From: Bursaphelenchus xylophilus
Lineage: Eukaryota > Nematoda > Chromadorea > Rhabditida > Aphelenchoididae
NCBI GenBank assembly: GCA_904066235.2
Contig: CAJFCV020000005.1
Coordinates: forward strand, 3,777,501 to 3,841,500
Reading direction: 5' to 3'
Length of the DNA stretch: 64,000 nucleotides
The position numbers and the translations under genes were made by a program. Position 1 is the stretch's first letter; every line of letters starts with the position of its first letter. The notes under the pieces were generated by a model. That model did no database searches, had not been told where the DNA came from, and was given only the letters and a program-made list of their open reading frames with translations. This document shows positions 24,638-36,098 of the stretch, piece after piece.

Positions 24638-27008
24638 TCTATTAATAAGGTTTGGGGTTTATCTTTTGTTTTGCTCCGATTGACTTGATTTTTGGCATGG
24701 GGGTTCTTTTAGATGCTCTCTTTGCGTATTTGAAAAAAATTTTCAAAATTTTCAATTTTGAGTGACCTATGACGTCACAAAAAGTCGAAACTTTGAGTCT
24801 CTGTATCTCGCTCCGTTTTATAGGTATCGACTTGATTTTTGGTTTCATAGCGTATGGTACATAATGGGACAATCACTGTCGAGATTTTTTGGAAATTTCA
24901 AATTTTACGAAAAAAATCCCAAAAAATGACCTTTTTTCGTAACCTTTGACTAGCAAGAAGAATATTGAAATGCAAGCTTCTACAGGTCCATATCGGGAAA
25001 GCAAATTCATAACTAAGAGATAACTCAATGTATGTGTAGATACGGCCATGTACAAAGTTACACTTCCAGAAACCCCCGTCATGATGACGGGTTTTCTGAA
25101 TTTTTTCGATTCCATTGAATTCTACGTACCAAACTTCCTATTGGGTCGTGTCTTTCTTTTCTGTAGTGCACTTCGTATTTTAGCTATGGCTTACTGTAAA
25201 AAATACGATTTGCACAGTGCAAATTTCAAAAAAATCGTTCTTGGCTCCCAGGTCGAAATTCGAAAAAACGGCTCGCTGATCTTAGTTTTTTTGCCCGAAC
25301 ATTGCCCCTAAATTTTTTCAGACCATTCTACGTAACCATCGCTTCAGAACATCTACATACTTGAAAACGCAATTTTTCGGAATTTTCAAAATTTTGACTT
25401 TTTCAAAATTTTCTCCTTGATGTACAACAGCGATGTCAAAAACGTCCAACTATTGATTGTAGAGCTCGAAGAGCTCTACAAATTACCCGCTTACATCTTC
25501 AGCGTATCTTTAAAATTACGGCCGTCAGAGCCGCCGGAAATTTCGGTCGATTTTTGGTGCACCGTGCGAAAAAAATCGCCCTCAGGGCAACAAGTGGAGT
25601 TGAACAAACTGATCATATGGGTGCTATAGGACACAAAATGAACTACCAGCGTGCCAAGTATCAGGTCTCTATCTTCAATTTTTCGTGCGCACTGTGCCGT
25701 CAAAAAAAATTTTCGAAATTTCGGCCAAAATTCGGCCCTGAGGGCTTGGAACCGAATTTTTTCGGATTTTAATTGTCTCCATCGTACTCAGCACGTTGAA
25801 CGGCTATAGAAACAGGTATAGACTCCTAAAATACGGACAAGTTGAAAAGGCAGTATTCGAATTTCTGAATTTTCGGATTTTACTTCAACGTACGAAAGTG
25901 AAATTATCTCGGGAACAAGGTCGAAATTCAAAAATCCGGCTCTAGCGTTCCCTCGGTAATTTGGCTGGCTTGACGAAACCCTTTGAATCCAGCCTTTTGA
26001 TTTCGACCCTAAGGCCAGATCATTTTTGAAAAATTTTGGTGACAAAACTCCAAACCTTTAAAACCGTCAAAACTCGAAACTTTCTCATTAAAATTCAATC
26101 AAAAGTTACATATTCGGAATCTCCATGTCATTTTGGACATAGTCGTATCTTTTTCCCCGGTACTTTTAGTGCAACATGTGGAAGTTTTGAAAAAACGCCC
26201 ACTTCCATGACCGAAAACACAGAAAAAGAGCGCGCGGAAGAGAGAGAGCGGGCAGAGAACCGCTTCCTTCTTCGTTTAGCGGGAGAGAAGAGAGAGAGTG
26301 GGAAAGCGGTGGAGGGTGGTTAGAGAAATGTTTTCTCTTTCGATTTTGGTCAGAGATAAGACGGAGAGACTGGTGAGTGTGAGGAGGGTGGTATGGAAAC
26401 GGTCATCGTGACGCGTCATGACGGGGTTTTCTGGATTTTTTCGAGAAATTTTTGTAAAAATATTTTTTTGCTCCTGGATTCTCAGGATTTGGCCGTTTTA
26501 GGGCCAAATTTGACGGGGAATCCGGGAAAAATGTTCGCTTAGGATACCTTTGAGCGCTGAGTCCATTTTTTAGTTGATTTGTGGTTACTGCAAGTGTTTT
26601 TGATCAACTTTTGGTGGAAGGGAAAATTTTTTAGGTAACAAAACACAGGCTCGCGGCGGCCGTAGGCCGTCGCCTCATGCCGGCGGGCTGTTTAACGGGG
26701 CTTAGCGATCTGGAACTGAGCTTAGCGATTAGGGTAAGCTTAGCGATCTTAACTTCTCGATCTAAAACAAGGTCGGCTTAGCGTTGTGAACACCACAAGC
26801 TTCTACTAGGCTCAGTCTAACGCGTAGCGTTTTTCTGCCGCGGCCGGAGGCCGTCGGCAAAGCTTTGGCGAGCGTTTCTTCCGCAAAAGCGACTTTTCAT
26901 CTCAATTTAGCTTCAAAAATGGCTCAAATCGCGCGCAAAGTTGCCTTTATGCGCAGGGCTGCCCGAGAGACGGTAGCAGCCGCAGGCTGCGTTAGTCTCG
27001 AGCCCTAG
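24638..27008 (+). mobile_element. Helitron-like element, subtype A, copy 2
   Basis: Virtually identical to 20457-22825, shifted by 4181 bases. The visible difference is one extra GA unit in a (GA)n tract near 26238, after which the shift becomes 4183. It has the same TC start, hairpin and CTAG end. Confidence 0.65.
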
Positions 27009-27012
27009 TATA

Positions 27013-29382
27013 TCTATTCATAAGGTTTGGGGTTTCTTTTTTCTTTTGCTCCGATTGACTTGATTTTTGGCATGGGGGTTCTTTTAGATGCTTTCTTTGA
27101 GTATTTGAAAAAAAATTTCAAAATTTTCAGTTTTGAGTGACCTATGACGTCATGAAAAGTCGAAACTTTGAGTCTCTGTATCTCGCTCCGTTTTAAAGCT
27201 ACCGACTTGATTTTTGGTTTCTTCGCGTATGGTACATAATGGGACAATCACTGTCGAGATTTTTTCGAAATTTCAAATTTTTCGGAAAAAATCCCAAAAA
27301 ATGACCTTTTTTCGTAACCTTTGACTAGCAAGAAGAATATTGAAATGCAAGCTTCTACAGGTCCATATCGGGAAAGCAAATTCATAACTAAGAGATATCT
27401 CAATGTATGTGTAGATACGGCCATGTACAAAGTTACACTTCCAGAAAACCCCGTCATGATGACGGATTTTCTGGATTTTTTCGATACCATTGAATTCTAC
27501 GTACCCGACTTCCTATTAGTACGTGTCTTTCATTCCCGTACTCGCCTTCGTATTTTAGCTATGGCTTAGTGTAAAAAATACGATTTGCACAGTGCAAAAT
27601 TCAAAAAAATCGTCCTCGGCTCCCAGATCGAAATTCAAAAAAATCACTCGCAAATCTTATTTTTTTTGGCCAAAGATTGTCCTAAATTTTTTTTGGACCT
27701 GTAGTCATCGTCATCTCTCAGAACCAGTTTCGGGAAAAAAAAGTCGATTTTTCAAATTTTTCAAATTTTCAGTTTTTCAAATTTTTCCCCCGGATGGACA
27801 ACAACAATGTCAAAAGTCCCCAACTATAGATTGTAGAGCTCGAAGAGCTCTATAATTTACCCGCTTACACCACGTTCGTATCTCTCGAATTACGGCCGTC
27901 AGAGCGGCCGGAAATTTCGGCCGAAAAATGGGCACCTTTTCAAAAAAATCCCCTCAGGGCAAGAAGCGATCTTTGGAAACTTGACTTGCTGGATGTGATA
28001 GTCAACAAACCAAACTACCATCGTGCCAAGTTTCAGGTCGCTGGGTTCCGTATTCACTGTGCACTGGGCCATCAAAAAAAAGTTTTAAATTTTGGCCGAA
28101 TTTCGGCCCTCAGGGTATCAGATGGAATTTTTCTGAATTTTTATTTGTTCTGCCGGATTCAGTAGGTTAAACTGCTATAGAAACGGCAATCGAATTCTAA
28201 AATACGACCAAGCCGCGAGAGCAATATTCGAATTACAAAATTTTTGGATTTTGCTTACTTTGACGAAAGTTACATTATCTGAAAAACAAGGTCGAAATCG
28301 AAAAATCCCGCTCTCAGGTGCACTTCGTATTTAGACTTCTGAGAAGTATGCAAAACCTCAGTAGTAACATCCAACTTTTTGGTAAGATATTTGGAACGAA
28401 AAAAAATTTTCAAAATTAACGTAATCACAAAATCGACCAAAGCTCAAAAATTTCCGACTAAAATCGGTCTAAAAGTTACATATTCGGAATCCCCATGTCA
28501 TTTTGGATACAGTCGTATGTTTTTTCCCGGTACTTTTAGTGCAACAAGTGCCAGTTTTGAAAAAACGCCCACTTCCATGGCCGAAAACACAAAAAAAGAG
28601 CGCGGGGAACAGAGAGAGTGGGCAGAGAACCGCTTCCTTCTTCGTTTGGCGGGAGAAAAGAGAGAGTGAGAAAGGGGTGGAGGGTGGTTAGAGAAAGGAT
28701 TTCTCTTTCGATTCCGGTCAGAGATAAGACTGAGAGAGTGCTGAGTGTGAGGAGGGTGGTACGGAAACTGTCATCGTGACGCGTCATGACGGGGTTTTCT
28801 GGATTTTTTTGAGAAATTTTTAGAAAATTATTTTTTTGGTTCTGGATTCTCGGGATTTGGCCGTTTTAGGGCCAAATTTGACGGGGAGTTTGGGAAAAAT
28901 ATTATCTAAGGATACTTTTGAGTGCTCAGTCCATTTTTTTAGTTGATTTTTGCTTATTTTATGTGATTTTGATCAGCTTTTAGTGGAACAAAAATTATTT
29001 TAGGTAACAAAACACAGTCTCGCGGCGGCCGTAGGCCGTCGCCTCATGCCGGCGGGCTCTTTGGCCGGTCTTTGCGGACTGGGACTCACCTGAGCTTAGC
29101 GATTAGGATAAGCTTAGCGATCTTAACTTTTTGGTCTAAAACAAGGTCGGTTTAGCGTTCCGAACGCCACAAGTTTCTACTAGGCTCAGTCTGACGCGTA
29201 GCGTTTTTTTTGCCGCGGCCGGAGGCCGTCGGCCAAGCTTTGGCGAGCTTTACATCACATTAGGATAAAATGACGGCCCAAATCGCGCGCAAAGCAGGGA
29301 AACCGGGCGCAAAGTTGCCTTTATGCGCAGGGCTGCCCGAGAGACGGTAGCAGCCGCAGGCTGCGTAAGTCTCGAGCCCTAG
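27013..29382 (+). mobile_element. Helitron-like element, subtype B, copy 2 (complete)
   Basis: Identical to 22830-24630 apart from single-base changes in homopolymer runs, but it continues past the poly-T break to its own hairpin (29341-29373) and CTAG end, followed by T at 29383. This is the only copy that shows the 3' part of subtype B. Confidence 0.65.
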
Positions 29383-29634
29383 TCAAATATAAATAGGCCA
29401 CCACGTGTTTTGACAAATATTATAGTAGTAGTTGCAGGAATTGGTTTGCAAATCCAAGAATTGAAGTTTAAGCATCAAAGTTCGGGAATTCAAAAATTTT
29501 GCTTGAGGCCACACTCTGATTTTCCCTTGAAACGTCTGCCATGTTCTGTCTAGGACGAAGCCAAACTCTAAAAATGTTATATCGCGATTTGCAAAGAGAT
29601 CCCAGATATTCAGCAATCTTTGAAGGCAAGTATT

Positions 29635-29776
29635 AGTCTGTCGGGAAAATAATGTGGATTCGACGTGCCTTGAAAACACCCATTTACAAGTTATTTTGTG
29701 ATGGCAATTTTATGCGCAACTCCGACGAGCCGAGACACTTTGCAGCAACAAATCCACATTATTTTCCCGACAGACG
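29635..29776. mobile_element. MITE (CAGTCTGTCGGG family), copy 2
   Basis: Ends AGTCTGTCGGGAAAATAATG and the inverse ATTATTTTCCCGACAGAC; about 140 bases. Confidence 0.7.
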
Positions 29777-29981
29777 GGCATTGTGAAAACTGACAAGGGA
29801 ATGGACTTTATGTGTAAATCGATTTTGGCTTGGGACCTGGTCAGGTCGAAAGGTGTGTGGTAGTCGATTATTCACTTGGGGGGAAATCTCTGCGCGGGGC
29901 TTCAAAGCCGAGAAAATCGGCTTCAAAGTTTGGACGAAAATCAAAGGATAGGGATCCCGGAAAAGGAGCGATGAAAAGTGT

Positions 29982-30052
29982 GAAGCAGTGGCCGAGTGGT
30001 CAGGGCGCTCGCTTTTTGCGCAAAAGGTTGCAGGTTCGAGTCTTTCCAAGCT
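29982..30052 (+). pseudogene. tRNA-like sequence in left arm
   Basis: GAAGCAG, a D-arm GCCGAGTGGTCAGGGC and a B-box-like GCAGGTTCGAGTC are present, but no pairing 3' acceptor strand is visible and the anticodon arm is poor. Likely a SINE head or tRNA relic. Confidence 0.45.
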
Positions 30053-30320
30053 CACATCATTTATCGTTTTTACTTTTGCTTTCTTCGTGCTAATCCGGTT
30101 GTACATTTCAAAAAGAGGTATAGATAAAAACGTTAACATAATGGAAAGTTGTTTTTGAATACATCAGGTTGATGGTGCGCCCTGCGCTCTAAAACTGTAA
30201 AGGGAAGGTGCGAAACAGTTGAAAATGGAAAAGTTCCGTTTAAAATATACTTCTTGCATCGATAATCGAGTTCAGGGGAAAAAATTAATAGAACTTTTTG
30301 TCTAAAAAAAGTTATGAATG

Positions 30321-30387
30321 GAAGCAGATTCGAACTTGCGACCTTTTGCGCAAAAAGCGAGCGCCCTGACCACTCGGCCACTGCTTC
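30321..30387 (-). pseudogene. tRNA-like sequence in right arm
   Basis: On the minus strand GAAGCAG at the 5' end pairs perfectly with CTGCTTC at the 3' end, 67 bases in all, with the same D-arm and a TTCGAAT T-loop. The T-stem overlaps the acceptor and the anticodon stem does not fold well, so it is probably not a functional tRNA. Confidence 0.45.
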
Positions 30388-30576
30388 ACACTTTTCATCG
30401 CTCCTTTTCCGGGATCCCTATCCTTTGATTTTCGTCCAAACTTTGAAGCCGATTTTCTCGGCTTTGAAGCCCCGCGCAGAGATTTCCCCCCAAGTGAATA
30501 ATCGACTACCACACACCTTTCGATCTGACCAGGTCCCAAGCCAAAATCGATTTACACATAAAGTCCATTCCCTTGT

Positions 30577-31509
30577 GAGGAGAAACGGTCCGATAAAATT
30601 GGTCTTCTGTTTTTTTTAATTTGCCTGGAGCTTTGTCAAACGCCAGTCAACTTTCGACCTAAGAACCTCGACAGTTTCTGCATAATGCGATCTGAAAATG
30701 TTGTTTACACTAGACGATTCTATTTTTTAACAAGCGCGTTTCGTCACAATTTTCTTGTTCCTCACTGAGTGCTTCCCAAAAAAGTTTTTTGACGATCTAC
30801 TATCCCAAAAATATCACTGTAAAAAAGTGATCTATAATATTATATAAATGGCTCGATAAACTACTTCCTAAATACCAAACATCTCCTGGTTTTACATACT
30901 ATAAAGTTTTAAAGAGCAAGAATCCGAAAACAACTCTCTAATTTGTTTGTTTGTAACCCATAGTAAAAGTAGAGAACACGGGCAGAATTGAATTTACAAC
31001 TATTTGCAATTCTCTGATCGTTAATCATTTGGTTGTTTGTAAACAGTAGAGGTGCTAAAAGAGTTTTGGCGTTCTTTGATTTAGCGAATATCGTAGATCG
31101 TTCGTTGTAACGACAAATCATTTTACACATCAATCAAGAATTCGCTGATCGTTTTCGAAAATAAAAAAGTTTTTATGATGGTAAAAAAGGGAGGAGCAGT
31201 GGATATTTTTAGCAATATAACGATTGGTTTAACAAGGGACGAGCTAGTATAAAAAGGGTCGCAACTTTTCGAAGCTTATGGCGTAATTCGAAGGTATCTT
31301 CCTGGTACAGCTTTCCCTTGTTCTAAAAAGGTATCGTCATTGTTTTGATTGATCTCCAATTGATATTGGAAGTTACCATTTGAACTTAGAATGGGTCTGC
31401 ACCCGGTAAAACTCTTTATTTGGAAGGGGAAAAAATTGGATTTTCGATGGAAAATTTGAAGCGCAAAAAATTGCAGAAAGAGAACAGTCGCTGATGTAAA
31501 ATCCAATAT
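30577..31509. other. Intergenic, no gene seen
   Basis: AT-rich; the short frames in it have no family resemblance. Confidence 0.5.
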
Positions 31510-31632
31510 CAGTCTGTTAGAAAAATAATGTGGATTTCTGACACGAAAATGTCGCAACATTTCCGGCCACCGCAAGGAGATGATTGGCGATTTTCAGGCT
31601 CGACGAATCCACATTACTTTCCCGACAGATTG
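31510..31632. mobile_element. MITE (CAGTCTGTCGGG family), copy 3
   Basis: Ends CAGTCTGTTAGAAAAATAAT and the inverse ATTACTTTCCCGACAGATTG. Confidence 0.7.
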
Positions 31633-31833
31633 GTCGTAGTGAACACCACATAGAATATCTTTTGACAATTTTTTTTTCTTTGACAATCTTTCTTTATATT
31701 CTATGGTCGCTCGTCTGCAAAGATCATTGATTACCTCAGCGGCCCCTGTAAAGCAAAATCCAAAATTTTCGATTAAGATCCTTGATTGTTCTAGCGACTT
31801 GTTATATGTGCTTGCCAGTAAAATGCAATATCA

Positions 31834-31973
31834 GTTTGTTCGAAAAATAATGTGGATTTCTGACAGGAAAATGTCTCGCTTTGTCACAGTCGCACGCAAT
31901 ATTTCCGGCCGCTACAAGGCGATGATTGGCGATTTCAAGGCGCGACGATTCCCATTATTTTCCCGACAGACTG
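31834..31973. mobile_element. MITE (CAGTCTGTCGGG family), copy 4
   Basis: Ends CAGTTTGTTCGAAAAATAAT and the inverse ATTATTTTCCCGACAGACTG. Confidence 0.7.
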
Positions 31974-32284
31974 GTATAGTGAACACCGCATAGAATATCC
32001 TTTGGCAAACATTTTTCATCTCACCATTAATCTTTATATTCCATAGTTGCTCGTCTGCAAAGATTGTTGATTATCTCAGCGGCTGCTGTGAAGCAAAAGC
32101 CAAAATTTTCGGTTAAGATTCTTGATTGCTCTAGCGACTTATCGCTTAATTTTTCTTGTCAAAGCTTGCCTCAAGATCTATAAAAAGCTTAATTTCACGC
32201 CTCCTGCCTTTCTTGAAGTTGTTTACTCTTCTAATTTTTTTCTATTCCTAATATTATTTGTTGCAGTCGCGTCTAAATTTGGCC

Positions 32285-32560
32285 TCTAGACCCCTCCTTT
32301 TCCTTAAGGCGTTGTAACCCACGCGGCCCGATTTCTTCGTATGTTTGTTGGATCTACAATTAGCTGCCCGAGGGCTAATTGTTTACCTTCGTCAACACAA
32401 TTACGGCCGGTTTCCAGATCCCGAGGATCGGGCCGTGATTTCGTTACAAAGCAGCGGAACGCCTCGCGGCATTTTGTGGCCTGCGGGCAAACGCGATTAA
32501 TTCCCACGGCCGGAGGGCGGCACGGCGCGGAATTGGATTAAAAGAGGTGGAGAAAGGTGC
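32285..32560 (+). promoter_or_regulatory. GC-rich upstream region of the sulfotransferase gene
   Basis: This stretch is clearly richer in G and C than its surroundings and lies 200-470 bases upstream of the sulfotransferase ATG. No frame in it looks coding. A regulatory role is an inference from position and composition only. Confidence 0.3.
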
Positions 32561-32659
32561 AGAAAATGGGAATCACAGAACGCCATGCCTCAGGGGAGAA
32601 GGCCGATCTTAAGCTCCGCCTTTTTGAAAATTGAATTTTTTGGAATTTGGAAGATATGG

Positions 32660-32667
32660 TATATAAG
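32660..32667 (+). promoter_or_regulatory. TATA box (TATATAAG) of the sulfotransferase gene
   Basis: TATATAAG lies 85 bases upstream of the ATG at 32752. The sequence TTCTTCAG directly before the ATG could be a trans-splice acceptor instead of, or together with, a transcription start nearby. Confidence 0.5.
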
Positions 32668-32751
32668 ACGCGAGGATTTAGAGCTGTGTGTTATTCGGGT
32701 TTTCGGATCTTGAATATTCTCTATTTCTAAATACGGAATTCGATTCTTCAG

Positions 32752-34389
32752 ATGACCAGCACTATGGCACCTGTTGAAAAACCTTATCTGCAGCTCACGT
32801 TGGACACTCTGGCCGATAGACTGAGCCTTAATGATGTAAGCGTTGCTCTATATTGATCTTTTTTTGATTATCACAGAGCTCTAGCCTATTTTTTGCGATT
32901 TTTAGTTTTTTCTTTAGATTGGTGTAGTAAAAAAATTTTTTATGACGTTATACTGTAATATTGCCTCAGGCTGATTATAAATTCCCTAATTTTAGCCCTC
33001 CACGCCTCAAGCCTGCGACAAACGCGTCTTTCAACCCAAAGGCTATCCCAAGCAATGCATCATTGACGGAGAAATTTGGCCAGCAGTTTTCGAGCCCGAA
33101 AAGGTTCGCTCGGCCAAGAAGCTGAAGGTCCGCGACGACGACGTCTTCGTTTGCACCTACCCAAAATGCGGCACCACCTGGGTGCAGCACATTTGCGCCC
33201 AGCTCATGGAGAAGTTCTACGACGAGGGCCAAGGTAAAAATTATAGCTGTAATTCCTTATCACAACCCCAGTTTCAGAACTCTCATTCACATCGCCGATG
33301 ATCGAGAAAATGGGCGCCGAGTATTGCGACAAACTCGAGAGCCCGCGCCTGTTGAAGACCCACTTCAATTACCATAATACGCCCAAAAGCAAGAAGGCCA
33401 AGTACATTTTTGTGGGCCGGAATCCCAAGGACTGTGTGACGAGCTATTATCATCATAACCTGGCCTTCAAACTCTACAACTGGGCTGACGGCGACTTCAA
33501 CACGTTCGTTGAGCTCTTCTGTACCGGACAATTGGCATTTGGCGACTATTTCGACCATTTGTACAGCTGGATGCCCCATGTAAACGATGAAAATGTTCTT
33601 TTTGTTACGTAAGTTGGTATCTCTATTACCTAGTAAAGACTGTAATCTCATAATGTAGCCATAAAATGGTCCTGTAACCCCTACATTTTCAGATACGAAC
33701 AAATGTCCACAGATCTGCGAGCACAAGTCGTTAGGATCGGAAATTTCCTCGGCGGAAGGGCCAAGGAGATGGTTGAAGACGACGAGATCTTGAGCAATAT
33801 CGTGGATGACAGTTACATCGACTCGATGCGAAAAAAACAACACCGGTATTTCCCTCAAGGCTCGTTGAATTTGCCGTTCTTCCGACGTGGTGGGGTCCGG
33901 AATTGGACCAATTACCTGAACGCCAGACAAAGCAACCAAATCTCGTGCATCTGGAGGTAAGCCCTTTTTAATTTACATTTAGTGCTATGTATTAGATACG
34001 ATGTAATCTAATTTTGCTCTAAAAAACTTCCTCATACTGTACAAAGCAATTTGATTACATAAATTCCGTTTTGGGCGTCAGTAATCGTATTTAAAATATA
34101 ATTTTAATTTGTTTTTGTTTTCAGAGCTCGATTCCTCGGAACAGAAGCCCTCAACTGGTGGAGAGACGAGATTTGTTGGGATCCAGATGCTCCTGATGCC
34201 CTGGCCGATACCCCTGACATCGTTGTGACAGCCGACGAAGAAGAGTTCGATAGCGAAGAGCTATGCTCGGTGTCGAGGAGAGTCTCTTGTTTCCTGTCGC
34301 CGGATTTCATCCCAGAACGAAGGCTTTCCGTCATGTCGAGCGGATTCGGCTCGGTCTGGTCCTTGGCCGTCCAACAAGCCGTTGTCTAA
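32752..34389 (+). CDS. Cytosolic sulfotransferase (SULT family)
   Basis: Transfers sulfate from PAPS to small hydroxyl or amine substrates; a conjugation enzyme. Exons: 32752-32835, 32996-33233, 33278-33608, 33693-33956, 34125-34389; all phases agree, 393 residues. The PAPS 5'-phosphosulfate loop YPKCGTTW is at 83-90 (Cys where many members have Ser). The likely catalytic His is in LKTHFNYH (about 136). The 3'-phosphate block YIFVGRNPKDCVTSYYH starts at 150. The C-terminal RxGxxGxW-type block appears as RRGGVRNW, with the second Gly changed. After that a family member would normally end, but here about 85 further residues, acidic then Ser-rich, follow in the last exon. The substrate cannot be told from sequence. 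Confidence 0.92.
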
Positions 34390-34698
34390 CTTCCATGCAT
34401 CCAAAAGTTACAGTACGATTACAGTACCCCGCCGTTTCTTCGGTCTGATTTCCCAATAGCGTCATGGTAAAATGCTATTCGTATTCCTTGTTATGTCTTC
34501 CAAATATCATCCCAGTCATTGTAAATTTGAGGTCTTGTTGTTGCAAAAGCAGATTGTGATATCAACATAACCACCGTCACCCAACTCAATGAAATCTGCC
34601 CCCGCGCGTTCGAAACAAATTCTGCAATGTTTTCATTGCCCAGTCTTTATTTTATACCTTGTAAATGTAATATTTGACAGAGTTCTGGAGATTAACGA

Positions 34699-34704
34699 AA
34701 TAAA
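34699..34704 (+). terminator. Polyadenylation signal AATAAA, sulfotransferase
   Basis: AATAAA 310 bases after the stop codon, the first clear signal downstream. Confidence 0.5.
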
Positions 34705-36098
34705 CAAAAATTGATAAGGAACCGCGCATTTGATTAGCGAGAGTGTAAACAAAATTGATTTAATAAGCAAGTGAGAATGCTAAAAGCATTAGCCAACAGG
34801 TGTCTGCTTTATGAAGAGGCAAAAGATCTCTTCCATGGCTAAAAAAGACGAGCGCATTATGCACAAATTTTTGCTTCCATTTTGCATCGACAACCGTCTT
34901 GTTACTACTGACGTTTGCAACCATCGTTAAATTTCTTGACAGCAAGAAAATTGCATAGCAAGAGCTAAAAGTTTGATGATTCTTGAGCTACAGTTAAGCC
35001 TCTGTACGGATCTTGAGTTACCAAATATTGGTTCGTTATAAAAAGAAGGGCTTTGTTGCGCGGAGATTCGGCCTAAAATTGACTTTTTCGGCTTACAGGG
35101 GAAGTACCTCAAGTGCGATGCTCAGATTTTGATGAAACTTGGCACAAATTTATAAAAATGTTTTCTAAAATGTATGCGAGATTTCTAAATTGCGCTTTGC
35201 AGAAACAACCGAGATTTTTAGATCGAAAGTTGGCGAAAATTTTAGACTTTTTGCCAAATTTTGGCACGAAAAGTTTTATAAATAAATATTTCCACCGTAA
35301 AGGGTAATAGTTCCATAAAAAAATCAATTTTTTCCGCACGAAACTAGCAAAGTTATGGCTAAAAAGCGTTTTTTTCTCTGACCGCTCTCCGCGTTTAGTG
35401 TACCCTCTCGGCGGCAAAGATTACTCAATATATCGGCGGCGCCTGCAAAGCGGGAGGTAAAATTTTCAGGAATTGATACTTCAATTTTTGCCCGACGTGT
35501 GTGCAAAATTTAAAGAAAATCTGAGCGTCGCACTAGGGGTACTTCCCTTGTTAAAATGTTTGTTATACGTAGACCGAGTTTGTTGTTCAATAATTTGTCG
35601 CACAGGGTTCACCGGATATGCAAAGTAAGTCAGAATATATGTGGCTCCATTTTCTACAAACCGGATTTACAATTGCTTACAGTTCTCTTACAATCTGTTT
35701 TTTGTCTGCAATTGCAACTCAAGCCTTTGAATACATTTGTTGCCAAACAAGCATGTCATAAAACCCTCAAATTTCAATTCCGAACCGATCCGTTGACCTC
35801 CATCGCCTAATTTCACCCTTCCAAGTAGCGGAAATTCGGAATTCCAAAAGGGAGGTGGCGAAAAAATCAAAACTGAGCGCGGTAATTACGCATTCAGATA
35901 CCCCACCATCGTAAATAAAATCCGCGCGAAAAATGAGACGAACGAGTTTTTTACAATACTTTTTAACGTCATCCCTCAGCTGACTCTTCGTTTCTAAAAA
36001 TGTAAACAAATTTTGGAGCTTTTCCATTGTTATTGAGTACCAAATTTTTCCGAGAAAATTGCCAAAATATTTTTGTGGCAATTAATAATTACAATCAA
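34705..36098. other. Intergenic with diffuse repeat remnants
   Basis: No gene seen. About 35100-35530 resembles the repeat in the phospholipase B-like intron at 36484-36780 (shared TTTGCAGAAACA and CGCTCTCC-type blocks). The stretch at 34990-35080 with CCTCTGTACGGA and GGTTTGTTGCGC-like words resembles pogo/Tigger-type ends seen at 38560 and 39390. Confidence 0.4.

Larger units (their letters stand above)
20451..28812. repeat. Near-perfect 4.18-kb tandem duplication
   Basis: Unit 1 (about 20451-24631) and unit 2 (about 24632-28812) each contain one subtype A and one subtype B Helitron-like copy. Lengths differ only in a GA tract and two homopolymers, so the shift grows from 4181 to 4185. The junction lies in a poly-T run. 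Confidence 0.85.
29793..30576. repeat. Inverted repeat pair, each arm carrying a tRNA-like sequence
   Basis: Left arm about 29793-30050, right arm about 30315-30576, with about 260 bases between. The arms match closely from ACAAGGGAATGGACTTTATG through the GTGGCCGAGTGGTCAGGGCG region. The tRNA-like parts are toward the centre, so two tRNA-headed repeats face each other. Confidence 0.8.
31510..32150. repeat. Tandem duplication (about 330 bases) that includes a MITE
   Basis: Two diverged units, about 31510-31820 and 31834-32145. Each has a MITE followed by the same flank, recognisable by GAACACC(A/G)CATAGAATAT and CTCGTCTGCAAAGAT. The MITEs themselves are at 31510-31632 and 31834-31973. Confidence 0.75.

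Noticed and set aside
20461..28787. Many 60-112-residue frames repeated in the Helitron cluster
   Set aside because: They occur on both strands in the same DNA, have Lys/Phe-rich composition and no helicase or Rep motifs; they are chance frames in duplicated non-coding elements.
33283..33939. 218-residue open frame antisense to the sulfotransferase
   Set aside because: It is the mirror of well-supported exons 3 and 4 and runs across a real intron; no family resemblance.
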